Source: Sphaerulina vaccinii (Eukaryota; Ascomycota; Dothideomycetes; Mycosphaerellales; Mycosphaerellaceae). From it: a stretch of 64,000 nt of DNA. The notes under the pieces were generated by a model. That model made no database searches. It saw only the letters and a list, made by a program, of their open reading frames with translations, and had not been told where the DNA came from. Position 1 is the first letter of the stretch. Each line of letters starts with the position of its first letter. Below are positions 1 to 11,300 of the stretch, in pieces. Position numbers and translations under genes: made by a program. Location of the stretch: assembly GCA_022570795.1 (NCBI GenBank), contig JAKUDP010000003.1, positions 1,922,001 through 1,986,000 on the forward strand, read 5' to 3'.

Positions 1-2
1 CA

Positions 3-3000
3 CAACCTGGACCGGCGGTCAACCAGCAGCTGAGCCAGATGGACACCAATAAGGACAATCTCAGCAAGAAGCAAGTTGAGCTGCTCCGATACCAAATGCA
101 GGCCTTTGGTGCCCTTCAGAAAAATCAAGCCATTCCTCCTCCCATAGCAGAGCGAATATCTGCTTTGCGACAAGCACAACAAAGTCCTAGCCTTGCCGAT
201 AAGATGGCCACGGCACATGAGACGATTGAAGTCGCTGCCAATGGAGGAGCAGGACAGAGCACAGAGCTTACACACCGACACCGATTCGAGACCTTTACCG
301 ATCCACACAGCTTGATGCTCAAACGCATCAGCTATGCCGACCACGCCCATCGTCCCTATCGTTCCATGGTTCCCGCCATAATGCCACTTGGTATTGATGT
401 TGAACGTGTGCGGGAGGAGCGCGAGAACATCGTGTACAACCGCATTGTCACAAGGAAAGCTGAGCTTGGGAAACTGTCTGCCAATATCGCAGGCTGGGAT
501 CCAAGCAAGTCCGATACCCCAGAAGACAACGAGAACCTCAAGTTGCGCGCCATGATCGAGTACAAGATGCTCAACCTGCTCCCTAAACAGCGCGAGATAC
601 GTCAAAGGGTCGGCAAGGAGATGATGCTCTCTGACAACCTGTCAATGACTGCTAATCGCTCTATGTACCGCCGAGTCAAGAAGCAGAGTCTGCGAGAAGC
701 ACGCGTCACTGAGAAACTCGAGAAGCAGCAACGTGACGCTGCCGAGAACAAGGAGAAGAAGAAGCACACCGAGTACATCCGCTCCATCATGCAACATGCA
801 GAAGACATCCGCCAAGGAGCTCAAAACCACAAGCTACGTATCCAGAAATTGGGACGAATGATGATGACAACGCACGCCAACATCGAGAAGGAAGAGCAGA
901 AACGTATCGAGCGCACTGCTAAGCAACGTCTGCAAGCTTTGAAGGCCAACGATGAAGAGACATACCTCAAGCTGCTCGGACAGGCCAAGGACTCTCGTAT
1001 CTCGCATCTGCTCAAGCAGACAGACGGTTTCTTGTCTCAGCTTGCAGCTTCCGTCAAGGAGCAACAACGCAGAATGGGATACGACGTTGCAGAGGATGAG
1101 CCCGAGCCCGACAACGATGAAGTCGACAGCGAAGACGAGACGAAACCCAAGACTGATTACTACGAGATTGCTCATCGCATCAAGGAAGATGTGGTGGCTC
1201 AATCTACCAACCTGGTCGGTGGCACACTGAAAGAATACCAGATCAAGGGTCTACAATGGATGATCTCGCTCTACAACAACAACCTGAACGGTATCCTGGC
1301 CGATGAGATGGGTCTCGGAAAGACCATTCAGACGATATCCTTGATCACGTACCTGATTGAGAAGAAGCGACAACATGGGCCGTACCTTGTCATCGTACCG
1401 CTGTCTACCCTCACGAATTGGAACAGCGAGTTCGAGCGATGGGCACCCAGTGTCAACCGCATCGTCTACAAAGGTCCACCGAACCAGCGAAAGAACTTCC
1501 AGCAGCAGATTCGTTATGGCAACTTCCAGGTCCTGCTTACAACGTACGAATTCATCATCAAGGATCGCCCGATTCTGAGCAAGATCAAGTGGCTGCACAT
1601 GATTGTCGATGAAGGTCATCGCATGAAGAACGCCCAGTCGAAATTGAGCAGCACCATCTCTCAGTACTACCACACACGATACCGCATCATCCTTACTGGT
1701 ACACCATTGCAGAACAACCTTACCGAGTTGTGGGCTATGCTGAACTTCGTACTGCCCAACATCTTCAAGTCTGCGAAGTCTTTCGACGAGTGGTTCAATA
1801 CTCCATTCGCCAATACTGGTGGTGGTGACAAGATGGAGCTCACAGAAGAAGAGTCCATTCTCGTCATTCGTCGTCTGCACAAGGTTCTTCGACCCTTCCT
1901 GCTGCGTCGTCTCAAGAAGGACGTCGAGAAAGATCTTCCCGACAAGCAGGAACGTGTCATCAAGTGCAACCTTTCCGCACTCCAAGCCAAGCTTTACAAG
2001 CAACTCATGCTGCACAACCGCATCAATGTTATGGGCGCTGATGGCAAGAAGACTGGCATGCGCGGCTTGAGCAACATGCTCATGCAGCTGCGCAAGCTCT
2101 GCAATCATCCCTTCGTGTTTGAGGAAGTAGAGGATCAGATGAATCCGCAGAAGATGACGAATGATTTGATCTGGCGTACTGCTGGTAAATTCGAACTTCT
2201 GGACCGTGTCCTGCCCAAGTTCCAAGCTACTGGTCACAGAGTGCTGCTCTTCTTTCAAATGACGCAGATCATGAACATTATGGAAGACTTCTTGAGATTC
2301 AGAGGTATCAAGTACCTGCGTTTGGATGGTTCCACGAAAGCCGACGATCGATCCGAGTTGCTGAAGCTCTTCAACGCACCCGACTCGGAGTACTTCTGCT
2401 TCTTGCTGTCTACCCGTGCTGGAGGTCTTGGTCTCAACCTGCAGACTGCCGATACCGTCATCATCTACGACTCTGATTGGAATCCTCACCAGGATTTGCA
2501 AGCTCAAGATCGTGCCCATCGTATTGGTCAGAAGAACGAGGTGCGCATTCTGCGTCTCATCACGAGCAATTCGGTGGAAGAGAAGATCTTGGAACGTGCA
2601 CAGTACAAGCTTGACATGGACGGCAAAGTCATTCAAGCTGGTAAGTTCGACAACAAGTCCACGAACGAAGAACGTGACGAGATGTTGCGTGTCATGCTGG
2701 AGTCTGCAGAAGCTGTTGATCAAATGGACGCCGACGAGATGGACGACGATGACCTGAACGATATCATGATACGTCACGATTACGAACTGCCCATCTTCCA
2801 ACAAATGGATCGAGAACGAGCCAAGAACTCACGATATGGCCCCGACAAGAAGCTGCCTCGTCTATTGGGCGAGAGTGAGCTGCCGGATATCTACATGCAA
2901 GAGGACAATCCAGTCGTCGAGGAGATCGAGATCAACTATGGCAGAGGCACCAGAGAACGTGCTAAGGTTAAGTACGATGACGGTCTGACAGAAGAACAGT

Positions 3001-3894
3001 GGCTGGAGGCCGTGGACGCTGACGACGACACCATTGAGGATGCCATTGCACGAAAGCAAAAGCGAATTGCCAATCGTTCTGCGAAGAAAGACTCTCGCAT
3101 GAACGATGGCGAGGATGATACACCGCCGCCAGGCATGGACAGTGAGGACGAATCACCGGCTCCGAAGAAGCGCGGGCGCAAATCGACCGGCAGACCTGAC
3201 AAGCGCAAGGCGGATGAAGCCTCGCTTGATGGCTTGTCGGAACCTCCCAAGAAGAAAGGTCGCAATCCGAAGATCGTAGAGACACTATCGAAGGAGGATC
3301 GCGATTCCCTTCAACAGATTCTGGACAATGTCTACGATGGCCTCCAGGACCTCACAGAGCCATCGAACGATCCTGAACTCCCCCCACGCGAAATCATTCT
3401 TCCCTTCCTCGAGTTGGTACCCAAAGCTGATTGGAAGGACTATTACGATCTCATCAAGAAGCCCATTGCGATGAAGCAAATTGAGACCAAGATCAACAAG
3501 AAGCACTACCAGAGCCCGCGGCAGTTCATGGCAGACATCACATTGATGTGCAACAATGCTCGAACGTACAACCACGATACCAGCCAATTGTTCGCCGATG
3601 CGAATACGATTGAGGTAAGTCATGCAAATGGTTAGAGAATAGGGAGCAGTCTACTAACACTGAGTCTAGCAAGCATGTCTTGACCAACTACGTGCAGAAA
3701 CTGCCAAGTTCCCTCAATGGCAAGATCTTGATGGTGATAGCGCAGATGGAGGCTCCGCACGTCCAATGTCCGGTGTCAGCACACCGCAGCCGGCCAAGTC
3801 CGGGATCAAACTGAAGCTGAACGGATCGAGAGCTAATGGCAACTCATCGCGAGGCGGCACGGAGAGCGCGCAGCCAAGCGATGCTGACGATTAG
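3..3894 (+). CDS. STH1/SNF2: Snf2/Sth1-type chromatin remodelling ATPase (5' partial)
   Basis: ATP-dependent DNA translocase of a SWI/SNF or RSC-type nucleosome remodelling complex in the nucleus. The frame is open from base 3, so the true start lies upstream; the ATG at 39 is probably internal. Counting from that Met: a QLQ-like segment (about 9-35), a basic HSA region (about 205-285) that binds actin-related proteins in this family, Walker A DEMGLGKT (about 420), DEGH box (about 522), helicase C with RAHRIGQ (about 822), an acidic/AT-hook-like basic stretch (RGRKSTGRP), and a C-terminal bromodomain (about 1085-1195) that binds acetyl-lysine. Exons: 3..3614 and 3670..3894; the 55-nt intron has a CTAAC branch site and breaks between codons (GAG|CAA). 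The second exon adds 74 residues. Telling Sth1 from Snf2 needs the missing N-terminus or a tree. Confidence 0.93.
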
Positions 3895-3969
3895 AATTCG
3901 AGGCAGACAGAGAGGTTGCAGGGCTTAGAGCGGAAGGAGGCGGATAACAGAGCTAAATACCAATCTTAG

Positions 3970-4347
3970 TTGGATGATCAGTCTCCGGATCCAGGTCCAG
4001 CCAGCAGTCGTCCTCGAAGGCGTGGGCCTAGCCTTAGACATCTGAGCGCGGAAGAGAAAGCTCAGAGGCGACGGGAGCAGAATAAAGCAACACATACTGC
4101 CTGGCTAGCACGTGAAACTGCTGAAGAGAAGCGGGCTAGATACAAGCGAGATTACGCGCTGGAAAAAGCTAAAAGGCAACTCGAGACTGATGAAGTAAGG
4201 AAGGCTACAAACGCGCGGAGGGCTGCAAACGCAAAGAGGAGTGCGGCGAAGCGAGCTCAGAAGCTGAAGGACGATCAGATCTCCAGTCAGTCAGCAGGTC
4301 TAGGCCATCAAGCGCCTCCACAGAGCAACGAGGAAGATCTGCCATGA
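3970..4347 (+). pseudogene. 125-codon highly basic ORF lacking an ATG
   Basis: An open frame of 125 codons rich in Lys, Arg, Ala and Glu, with no methionine anywhere. It begins with TTG directly after an in-frame TAG, and that TAG is also a plausible splice acceptor (CAATCTTAG). The repeated pattern of AEEK, RRREQNK, EEKRARYKR and ANAKRSAAKR suggests a long charged helix. It resembles loosely the basic regions of bZIP or STPR-type sequences, but no family is recognised. It lies 75 bp downstream of the Snf2-like gene on the same strand. It could be the last exon of an unrecognised gene, an alternative 3' exon, or a decayed element. Function unknown. Confidence 0.3.
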
Positions 4348-5196
4348 AATCAGAGAAAGCGCGCTGCGGGATACGAAGAGGTCGATGCCAGTGATGAAAG
4401 CGAATATCAGCAATGAAGTAAACTCCAAGTTATTCACAACATGATATCTCTCCGAATGAAGCATTGGACCACGCTCAGCTGCACCGGAAGAAAGCAACGA
4501 AAAAGCTTTTCCTCAAATCGGAGTCATTCTTGAGGGTTTCCCACTACAGGTGAGAGGTCCATGGTAGTGAGGAGAGTGAGGCATAGCAATGAGAACATGG
4601 GCGCGTTCAGAGAAGCATGACTGGGTGGAGTTCAGAGGTAGAGTCTAGCGCTTTTTGTGTGTGTATTGTGTTGTATTGTATTGTGACTAGAACGAAAGAA
4701 TATTGCTTTCAGAAGCACTTTTGATGGGTATGGCTACACGACTTCACTCACTGGCGAGTGGTCTTATGGTTTTACAGTGAGTTGTGACGCTGCCTCCAGC
4801 GAATACGACAATCCATGCAACTCGTCTCTGTTACAATTGCAATTGGCCATAAGCATGGACTCAGAGAGAAGCCAGCTAGTGCAATGCGCGATTGTAAGTC
4901 CCCACGTTGTTCTCTATCAGCAAGGTTCCCTTTGGCCTGCCACAACCAAGGCCTGACAAAACTCATCGGGAACGGCCTCTCTGCGATCTCGCATAGTCTA
5001 CGCTGCTTGCAGCAAAGCTGTATTGCTCACATGTCTGAGTAGGCGAACGGAGAGTGGACAGAATTGTTCGTTATATGCTTGAAGTCTCTGTGGTTCTCGT
5101 TACTTTCCTTGCAGCTCGGAGGTGAGACAGTACATGCCGACGATCCTCACCTTCTTCTAGCCTTGCTCCAGCCCCTCAACATATCCCCATCCCAAC
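4348..5196. other. Intergenic, no gene seen
   Basis: No convincing gene. A TG-rich low-complexity run lies at about 4655-4688. The short open frames here lack credible starts and family similarity. It holds the 3' flank of the basic ORF and of HIS3, which converge. Confidence 0.5.
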
Positions 5197-5874
5197 CTAG
5201 AACAACACACCCTTCGTACTAGGCACCTCACCTTCTCTTCCAGCCACCGGCGTAGTCGCAGCCCTCAGTGCAACAGCCAGAGCCTTGAACGCACTCTCCG
5301 CGCGATGATGATCATTAAACCCTCTCAAACAATCCACATGCATTGTAATCCCCGCATGAAGAGCAAAACTCTCCAAACAATGCGGTATCATCTCACAACT
5401 TAGATCACCAATCTTCTCCCTCTTTAACCCCAACTCTATCACAGAGTATGGCCTATTCGACAAATCCACCACTGCCCTACTAAGAGCTTCGTCCAATGGC
5501 GCATACGCTGAACCAAATCTCGCGAGTCCTGTGGTGGTTTTGAGAGCGGATTTGAAGCATTGACCGAGAGCTATACAGGTATCTTCTGCTGTGTGGTGGT
5601 CGTCTATGTGGAGGTCTCCGAGGGTTTTGAGGCGGAGGGACCAGCCGGAGTGTTTTGCTAGGGCGTGGAGCATGTGGTCGAGGAAGCCGATCCCGGTGGA
5701 GACTGCGATTGTCTGCGATACTGAGGCTTGGGTTGCATGTTCGCTGCTGTCGCCATTGGTAGTGTTGTCGAGCTCTTCTAGAAAGCCGCCATCGAGGTTC
5801 AATGAGAGCTGAATTTTGGTTTCGTTGGTGTCGCGGGCGAGGGTTGCGAAGCGAGCGCGCTTTTCGGTGGACAT
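5197..5874 (-). CDS. HIS3: Imidazoleglycerol-phosphate dehydratase
   Basis: Dehydrates D-erythro-imidazole-glycerol phosphate to imidazole-acetol phosphate in histidine biosynthesis; manganese dependent. The 225-residue product is close to yeast His3 (220). The metal-binding histidine clusters are visible: FLDHMLHALAKHSG, DDHHTAEDT and DHHRAESAFKA, with the conserved C-terminal TKGVLF end. The frame is open upstream to 5997, but the start at 5874 (MSTEKRARFA) gives the family-typical N-terminus. Single exon. It is divergent from RPC19 with 262 bp between the two starts. Confidence 0.95.
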   Translation of the reverse strand: MSTEKRARFATLARDTNETKIQLSLNLDGGFLEELDNTTNGDSSEHATQASVSQTIAVSTGIGFLDHMLHALAKHSGWSLRLKTLGDLHIDDHHTAEDTCIALGQCFKSALKTTTGLARFGSAYAPLDEALSRAVVDLSNRPYSVIELGLKREKIGDLSCEMIPHCLESFALHAGITMHVDCLRGFNDHHRAESAFKALAVALRAATTPVAGREGEVPSTKGVLF

Positions 5875-6136
5875 ATTGATCGCTTGTGTATGCGTAGATC
5901 GTGTCGTGGGCGTATGTTCAATAGTTTCCTGGTTGGTGAAGTGAAGCAAAAGAAGAAGTTCTGTCTCTTGTGACGTCTTATTCTGAAGCGCAAGCATTGG
6001 CTCCGCTAAACCCTGCAGCCGCTAAATTCTATATTTGGCCCGTGCGCCTGCCTCTTCGACAATTCTTCAAGACAAACCAAAGTGAACACTCGAACAGAAT
6101 TAACTCGAACTTCCACCAAACACCCAACCTTGCATC
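5875..6136. promoter_or_regulatory. Divergent promoter HIS3 / RPC19
   Basis: A 262-bp region between two oppositely oriented start codons must hold both core promoters and 5' UTRs. A TGACGTC element, the consensus of ATF/CREB-type bZIP factors, sits at 5971-5977. I saw no perfect Gcn4/CpcA TGACTCA site. A regulatory role is inference. Confidence 0.4.
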
Positions 6137-6657
6137 ATGTCCAACGACGAAGAAATGGCTGACGCGACAGCCGGCGCAGAACTGAACGGAAGCGAAGAAG
6201 CCGTGATTGGAAAGCAGAGATTGACACTGGTATGCATAAATTCATCTGCCATATGCAATAATCCATTCTGACAAGCGACACAGCTACGCGGCTCATCCGA
6301 CACAGCAGCCTCATTCGCTTTCGAGAAAGAAGACCATACGCTTGGAAATGCGCTGCGATATATGATTTCCAAGAATCCCGATGTCGAATTCGTCGGCTAC
6401 TCAATCCCACATCCTTCTGAAGCTTTTATGAATTTGAGGATACAGACTTGGGGTACGTGCGAGCTTGCGAGCACTATCGCAAATTACGGTGGAATGTGGA
6501 CTGATATGAAACAACAGACAACGTCAAGGTCTTCGATGTTTTGCGAAAAGGTCTTCAAGATCTCGAAGATATGTGCGATGTAATTGAGGAGAAGTTCGTG
6601 GCTGCGAGAGATGAGTTCAAGGTTACGCATCCTGATGGTGGGCCGGCTGAGAGATGA
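6137..6657 (+). CDS. RPC19: RNA polymerase I/III subunit AC19
   Basis: Small alpha-like subunit shared by RNA polymerases I and III; pairs with AC40 to nucleate assembly. Exons 6137..6229, 6284..6452 and 6518..6657 give 133 residues (yeast Rpc19 is 142). The family core is in exon 2: FEKEDHTLGNALRYMI followed by VEFVGYSIPHPSE. Exon 3 continues with VFDVLRKGLQDL. Introns of 54 and 65 nt have normal GTATGC/GTACGT donors and CAG acceptors, in phases 0 and 1. It shares a short divergent promoter with HIS3. Confidence 0.95.
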
Positions 6658-7096
6658 TCTTTGTCTCTGCACGAACGGTAACGAGATTTGAGATGTGAGT
6701 GAGCGTGGACCAGTCACGCAAGCCATCCAAGAAGAAGAAGCGCATGGTGAGCACAGAGCAGCAGCATCTGAGCAGGACTAAGCCGAGAAGTTAGATTGGG
6801 GAAAAGAAGTGAGGTCTGGCAGCAGCAAAACTACCATAGATGTGATCAGCATCCCAGCCCAACTCGATTCGAGTAAGCAGCTCGTGGAGTAAAGGCGGGT
6901 CGCGAAACCATCAGCGGAGCAAATTGGGAGAACGGTTGACAGGCAAATTGAGAAGCAAGTGCCAAATTGAGACCCGAAAGTCTCCGTGAGGGACGTCTGG
7001 TAGACAGAAGCAGAAGCAGCACTGAGTTGTTTTTGGGTATGATATGTACAACATGCTGCAAGTAACTTCGTGATCCTCCCATACTGTACTTCTCGC
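6658..7096. other. Intergenic between convergent RPC19 and NDUFA6
   Basis: 439 bp between two stop codons on opposite strands; contains both 3' UTRs. No gene or repeat seen. Confidence 0.5.
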
Positions 7097-7932
7097 TCAG
7101 TTGCGTCCCTATCACAAGATGTCAGTAGTCTCCTCATGACCATCGCCCAACTTCTGCTTTCGCTGCTTTACTAACCTCAATGAAACCTTGAATGAAGTTC
7201 TTAGGCAATGTCGAGCCCTTCGGATCCTCCTCTGCTCGAAAGTACTTGAGCACATGTGTGAGTTGTTTCCAGAAGTTGAGCGTTTCCTGTATGCCATAGT
7301 CAGCCTTTCCAATCAATACCAATTCCATTTTGTCTGTGCCTCTTTCTCCTACTCCTGCTCAGTCCATGTCCATATGTCATTCACTTCTTCCTCCTGCTCT
7401 TCCTGGCTCTCCATCTCTTGCTTCCTACCCTTCTCCTGCTGCGTCTCTTCTCTTCTTTTGCTTACCTGAAACTCCTGATGACTATTAAACAACAACACAT
7501 CCACCGTCTTGAGTTGATTCACATATCGATGCCGCTCGAATTCTTGTCGGACTTTGGTTCGAATCTTCGAAACGGGCATGTTGAGAGAGTACATTGTTTG
7601 CACTTCGGGGGCCTAGTGAAACATAAGACCTCTGTCAGCATAACCACTCCATTCTCTCTTTCTGTGTATCTCGCTGCTCGGTGGAGGATGTTGCTCGCTA
7701 AGAGGAGGGAGGTGTCTCGCTGCGTCCGGTGGAAAGGGAGGGGGAGGCCAGGAGTATCGTACCGCTCTCAACCAATCTCTGTAGCTAGATATGACTCTCT
7801 GTTTCGCATCTGTCCATGTCGCGGCTGTTCTCTCCCGTCAGTATTTCGCTTGTCTTCCTCGGAGATGCCGTAGGAGCTGGTATTCGTACATGAGCGCGTC
7901 CGCTGCGCGAGATATGTTGGGTTGATGACCAT
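7097..7932 (-). CDS. NDUFA6: Complex I LYR subunit NDUFA6 / B14 (14.8 kDa)
   Basis: Accessory subunit of mitochondrial NADH:ubiquinone oxidoreductase; a LYR-family protein that holds the acyl carrier protein on the matrix arm. Exons (minus strand) 7932..7890, 7824..7763, 7612..7466, 7286..7176 and 7108..7097 give 124 residues. The start MVINPTYLAQRTR is followed by SYRDWLR (the LYR-like motif), MPVSKIRTKVRQEFERHRYV, then ETLNFWKQLTHVLKYF, and the protein ends FIEGRN. The last exon has only four codons including the stop. All junctions are in frame, and the spliced protein reads without a break. Intron 3 (179 nt) is unusually purine-rich on the coding strand. Confidence 0.93.
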
Positions 7933-8392
7933 CGTGTGCCGTGTGTGAGAGGTGTTTCGGTGGTGGGAGTTGCGCTGTGGAAGCTCAAGTTCGAGATGTG
8001 AGGTCGCGGATGATCGGCAAGCGCATTGGAGAACGCACGGACGAAATCTGTCAAGACAAGGCAGGAGCACGATGAGAAGGAAAATATGGCGGTAGTCGAT
8101 CAGACAGTAGACGAAGAGATTAGAGAATTGGTTGATCAGTTTCGTCTATGCATGTATAAACAGAATGTACACCCAGAAACAGAACAGAATCAGGGAATGC
8201 CGCCACCTATCTACAGTACACACCACGCATTAAACCATACAGCGCTTTTGAAAGCGTAAACCAAACCTTCTTGACGCCGCTCCTCCAAATAACATTCAGA
8301 AAAAGTGACGCTTGCTTAGCCGCCCAATGTATCGATGCCCTTCTACTTTTGTTGCGAGGCCGTGATCATCACATACATCCTTCACTCACAGT
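7933..8392. other. Intergenic between NDUFA6 and the ABC transporter
   Basis: Holds the NDUFA6 5' region and the 3' UTR of the ABC transporter, both on the minus strand. Short open frames here start with TTG or lack similarity. Nothing else seen. Confidence 0.45.
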
Positions 8393-11300
8393 TCAGCTAT
8401 CATCAACAAGCTTCTTCGCATCAAATGCCTTCTTCGCATCCTTCTGCAGTAACTCAAAGTCACCTGTCATCTCACACATGCCCTTGAACGTGCCCTTCTC
8501 CTTATTGATCAACTCATATGGATCTCCATACTCAATCACCTCACCCTGATCCAGAACCAAAACCTTATCATAATCGATAATAGTCTGAAGTCTATGAGCA
8601 ATTGTGATTGTAGTGTTCTTGATCTCACGGATGGTTTCTTGGATCTTGGAGTCTGTGGCGTAGTCGATTGATGCAGTGGCTTCGTCCATGAGTAGAACCT
8701 TCGGTGCTTTGAGAAGAGCTCGCGCGAGACAGAGGAGTTGTCTCTGGCCTTGCGACAAGTTTGAGCCATGTTCTGCGACGGGAGAGCTGAGGTTGCGGAA
8801 GATGTTTTTGTTCTCAAGAGCGGTAGAGGTGGTTGGGCTGTCTGGACTTGAGGGTACTGGCGCGACCTTTGCGGTCATGGTGAGCTTGTTGGTTGGTGAC
8901 TTAGGTGAATCTCTGTCACAATCTGGTGCAGGAGTTTGAGGCCTGGATGGCGCAGCAGAGTTTGAGGCTGTGGCAGCTCCGACTAATTGAACGCCTCGCA
9001 GTACCGAGAAGATCTCCTCGTCCGTGAATAGACCGAAAGGATCTAAGTTGGTGCGAATAGTGCCGGTGAAGAGGGTCGGGTCCTGTGGCACCATGACGAT
9101 GTTCTCGCGCAAGTCTTGTAGTCCAATAAGACCAATGTCGACATTATCGATCAAGATCTTTCCTTGTTCGGCTTCGAGAGCACGGAAGAGCGCCAGTGCA
9201 AGAGAGCTCTTACCAGCACCTGTCCTGCCAACGACACCCACCTTCTCGCCAGGTAGGATCTTGAACGTGATATTCTTGAGAACAAAGTCAAAGTCGCTGC
9301 GGTATCTCGTACTGTAGCCAATGAACTCCACTGAGCCTTGACTTGGCCAGTTCGCGTCAGGTCTGTTATCTGGCACGATTGGCGCGGCTTCCTGGTCCAC
9401 GTCGAGGTACTCCTTAACACGCTCGATGGCGTTCATGTTCTGCTCATTGCTGGCGTATAGGCGCACGAACCAGAGAACGTTCTCTGTAAAGGTGACAGCA
9501 TAAGTCATGGCCAGTCCAGCAGCGCCTGCGTTGACGGTCCCGACACTGAGGATGACGAAGACACCAGTAAAGAAGGCCACCAGTGCACCAACAACGTCCA
9601 CACGGAGGGCAAGCCACCTATTTGCTGCCCAGAGATAGATGAAAGGTCGGGAATGAGTGTTGACACGATGTAGGTTCTCGCGGATGAAGCGACGTTCATC
9701 ACCATATGCTCGGATTGTTGTCATGCCCGACAGAGTCTCGCCGAATTGCTGGTAAAGTGGACTTCGCTGTACTGATTCAAGTCGTTTCAGATCTCGAGAT
9801 GCACTGATGTAGACTCTGCCAATCAGGAAGTAAAGAATCGTAATGAAGATGCCGGCGATCAGGAAGCCTGGCGTGATAATGGAGATCAGGATGACAATCG
9901 TCAAGATAGAGAACATGCAGTGTACGACACCAACAGCCACAGGTGCGATTTCTTGGTCCACTGCTTCGATATCCTTAGAGAAGCGGTTCATGATCTGTCC
10001 AAGTGGCGTGGCGTCAAAGAAACGGAACTTGGCATGTGTGACACGTTCCATGAGCTCTCTGTGAATGCGCTTGGATGCTGCAAGCGATCCGCCAAACAGC
10101 ACACCTTCTCGAAGTAGGGTGATAGCCATGAAAGACAATCCAAGAATCGCGTAGCCAGTGAGGTAGTAGCCAACATTGACATCATCGTTCACGATCTTCA
10201 TGCTCGTCACGTCTTGCAACGCTGATTGAGCACTGAATGGTTGTGATGTGAACGGCATGTTCCAGACACATGTACCTGTACGGAGACAATTGGAAGAGCT
10301 GGTCATGCGAACATGAGCAACATTGTAGGTGTGATTACGCGCCACGCCTGTCGCAAGGTACTCCTTCCTGGTATACGAGTTCGACCATTGCTGAATCCAG
10401 ACGTTAGTTGCGACCTGGGACAGCTGTTGAAGACCGAAGCATAGAGCTGCGACGATCCAGTAGAACCAGCCGCCCATATAGCCAAGATATCTGGTGATAA
10501 TAGACAACTTGACAGACCCAGTAGCCTTCTCCTCGTTGAAGATGCCCTTGTCGTTGACTGGCTTGTTCATACCTGGGATGTCCTTCGAGATGACGTGGGT
10601 GAGTGGATCGCCATGCAAGGCCTCGAGAGTCTCGGTGGCATTGCTCTCTGAACGTTGGCCCTTTGGCTGTCCATTAGTGGCAGAGGGCAACTCGCCAAGG
10701 CTATCGCCACCGATCTCTGAAGGTACTCTCGAAGGCAATTTCGAGCCATGTGAAGATGGTGGCTTGAAGTCGAACTTCCCAATGTCTTCCGCAAGGTGGC
10801 CAGAGTGGACGACATCGTATGCTGTGCCCTTCGCGATCACTCTACCGTTGTCGAGCACAACAGCGAACTCGGCATGTGGCAGACAGAGCACAGCATTGTG
10901 CGTGACCAAGATGCAGGTCCGATTGTACATCAGCGGACCCATGAGCGCCTTGTCGAAGATCCATTTGGCTGTGTGAGAGTCAACAGCACTGAGCACATCA
11001 TCAAGAATGACATGACGAGCCTCGCAGTATAGAGCTCGAGCAAGACTGATGCGCTGTTTCTGGCCTCCGGAGAGTGTGACACCCTTCTCGCCTACCAATG
11101 TCTGGTCACCGCCGTCAAGGATCTCCAAATCGCGCTGCAGAGAGCAAGCTACGATGACGCTCTTGTATCGCCTAAGGTCGAATCTGCTGTTGAACACAAT
11201 GTTGTCCTTGATCGTGCCGTTGAGTAACCATGCCTGCTGGGCGCAATATGCGACGCTTTCAGTCAGACCTGTCTCGGGATCCTTCTTGAGTTCTTCTCGA

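Noticed and set aside
1251..2804. A 517-codon minus-strand open frame
   Set aside because: It is exactly antisense to the ATPase/helicase domain of the Snf2-like gene; it is a by-product of codon bias with no family content.
4655..4688. TG-rich run that could suggest a telomere-like or Z-DNA element
   Set aside because: Irregular and short; ordinary low-complexity sequence.
7556..7565. GGTTCGAATC, a perfect tRNA B-box match
   Set aside because: It lies inside exon 3 of NDUFA6 on the opposite strand, with no A box or cloverleaf around it.
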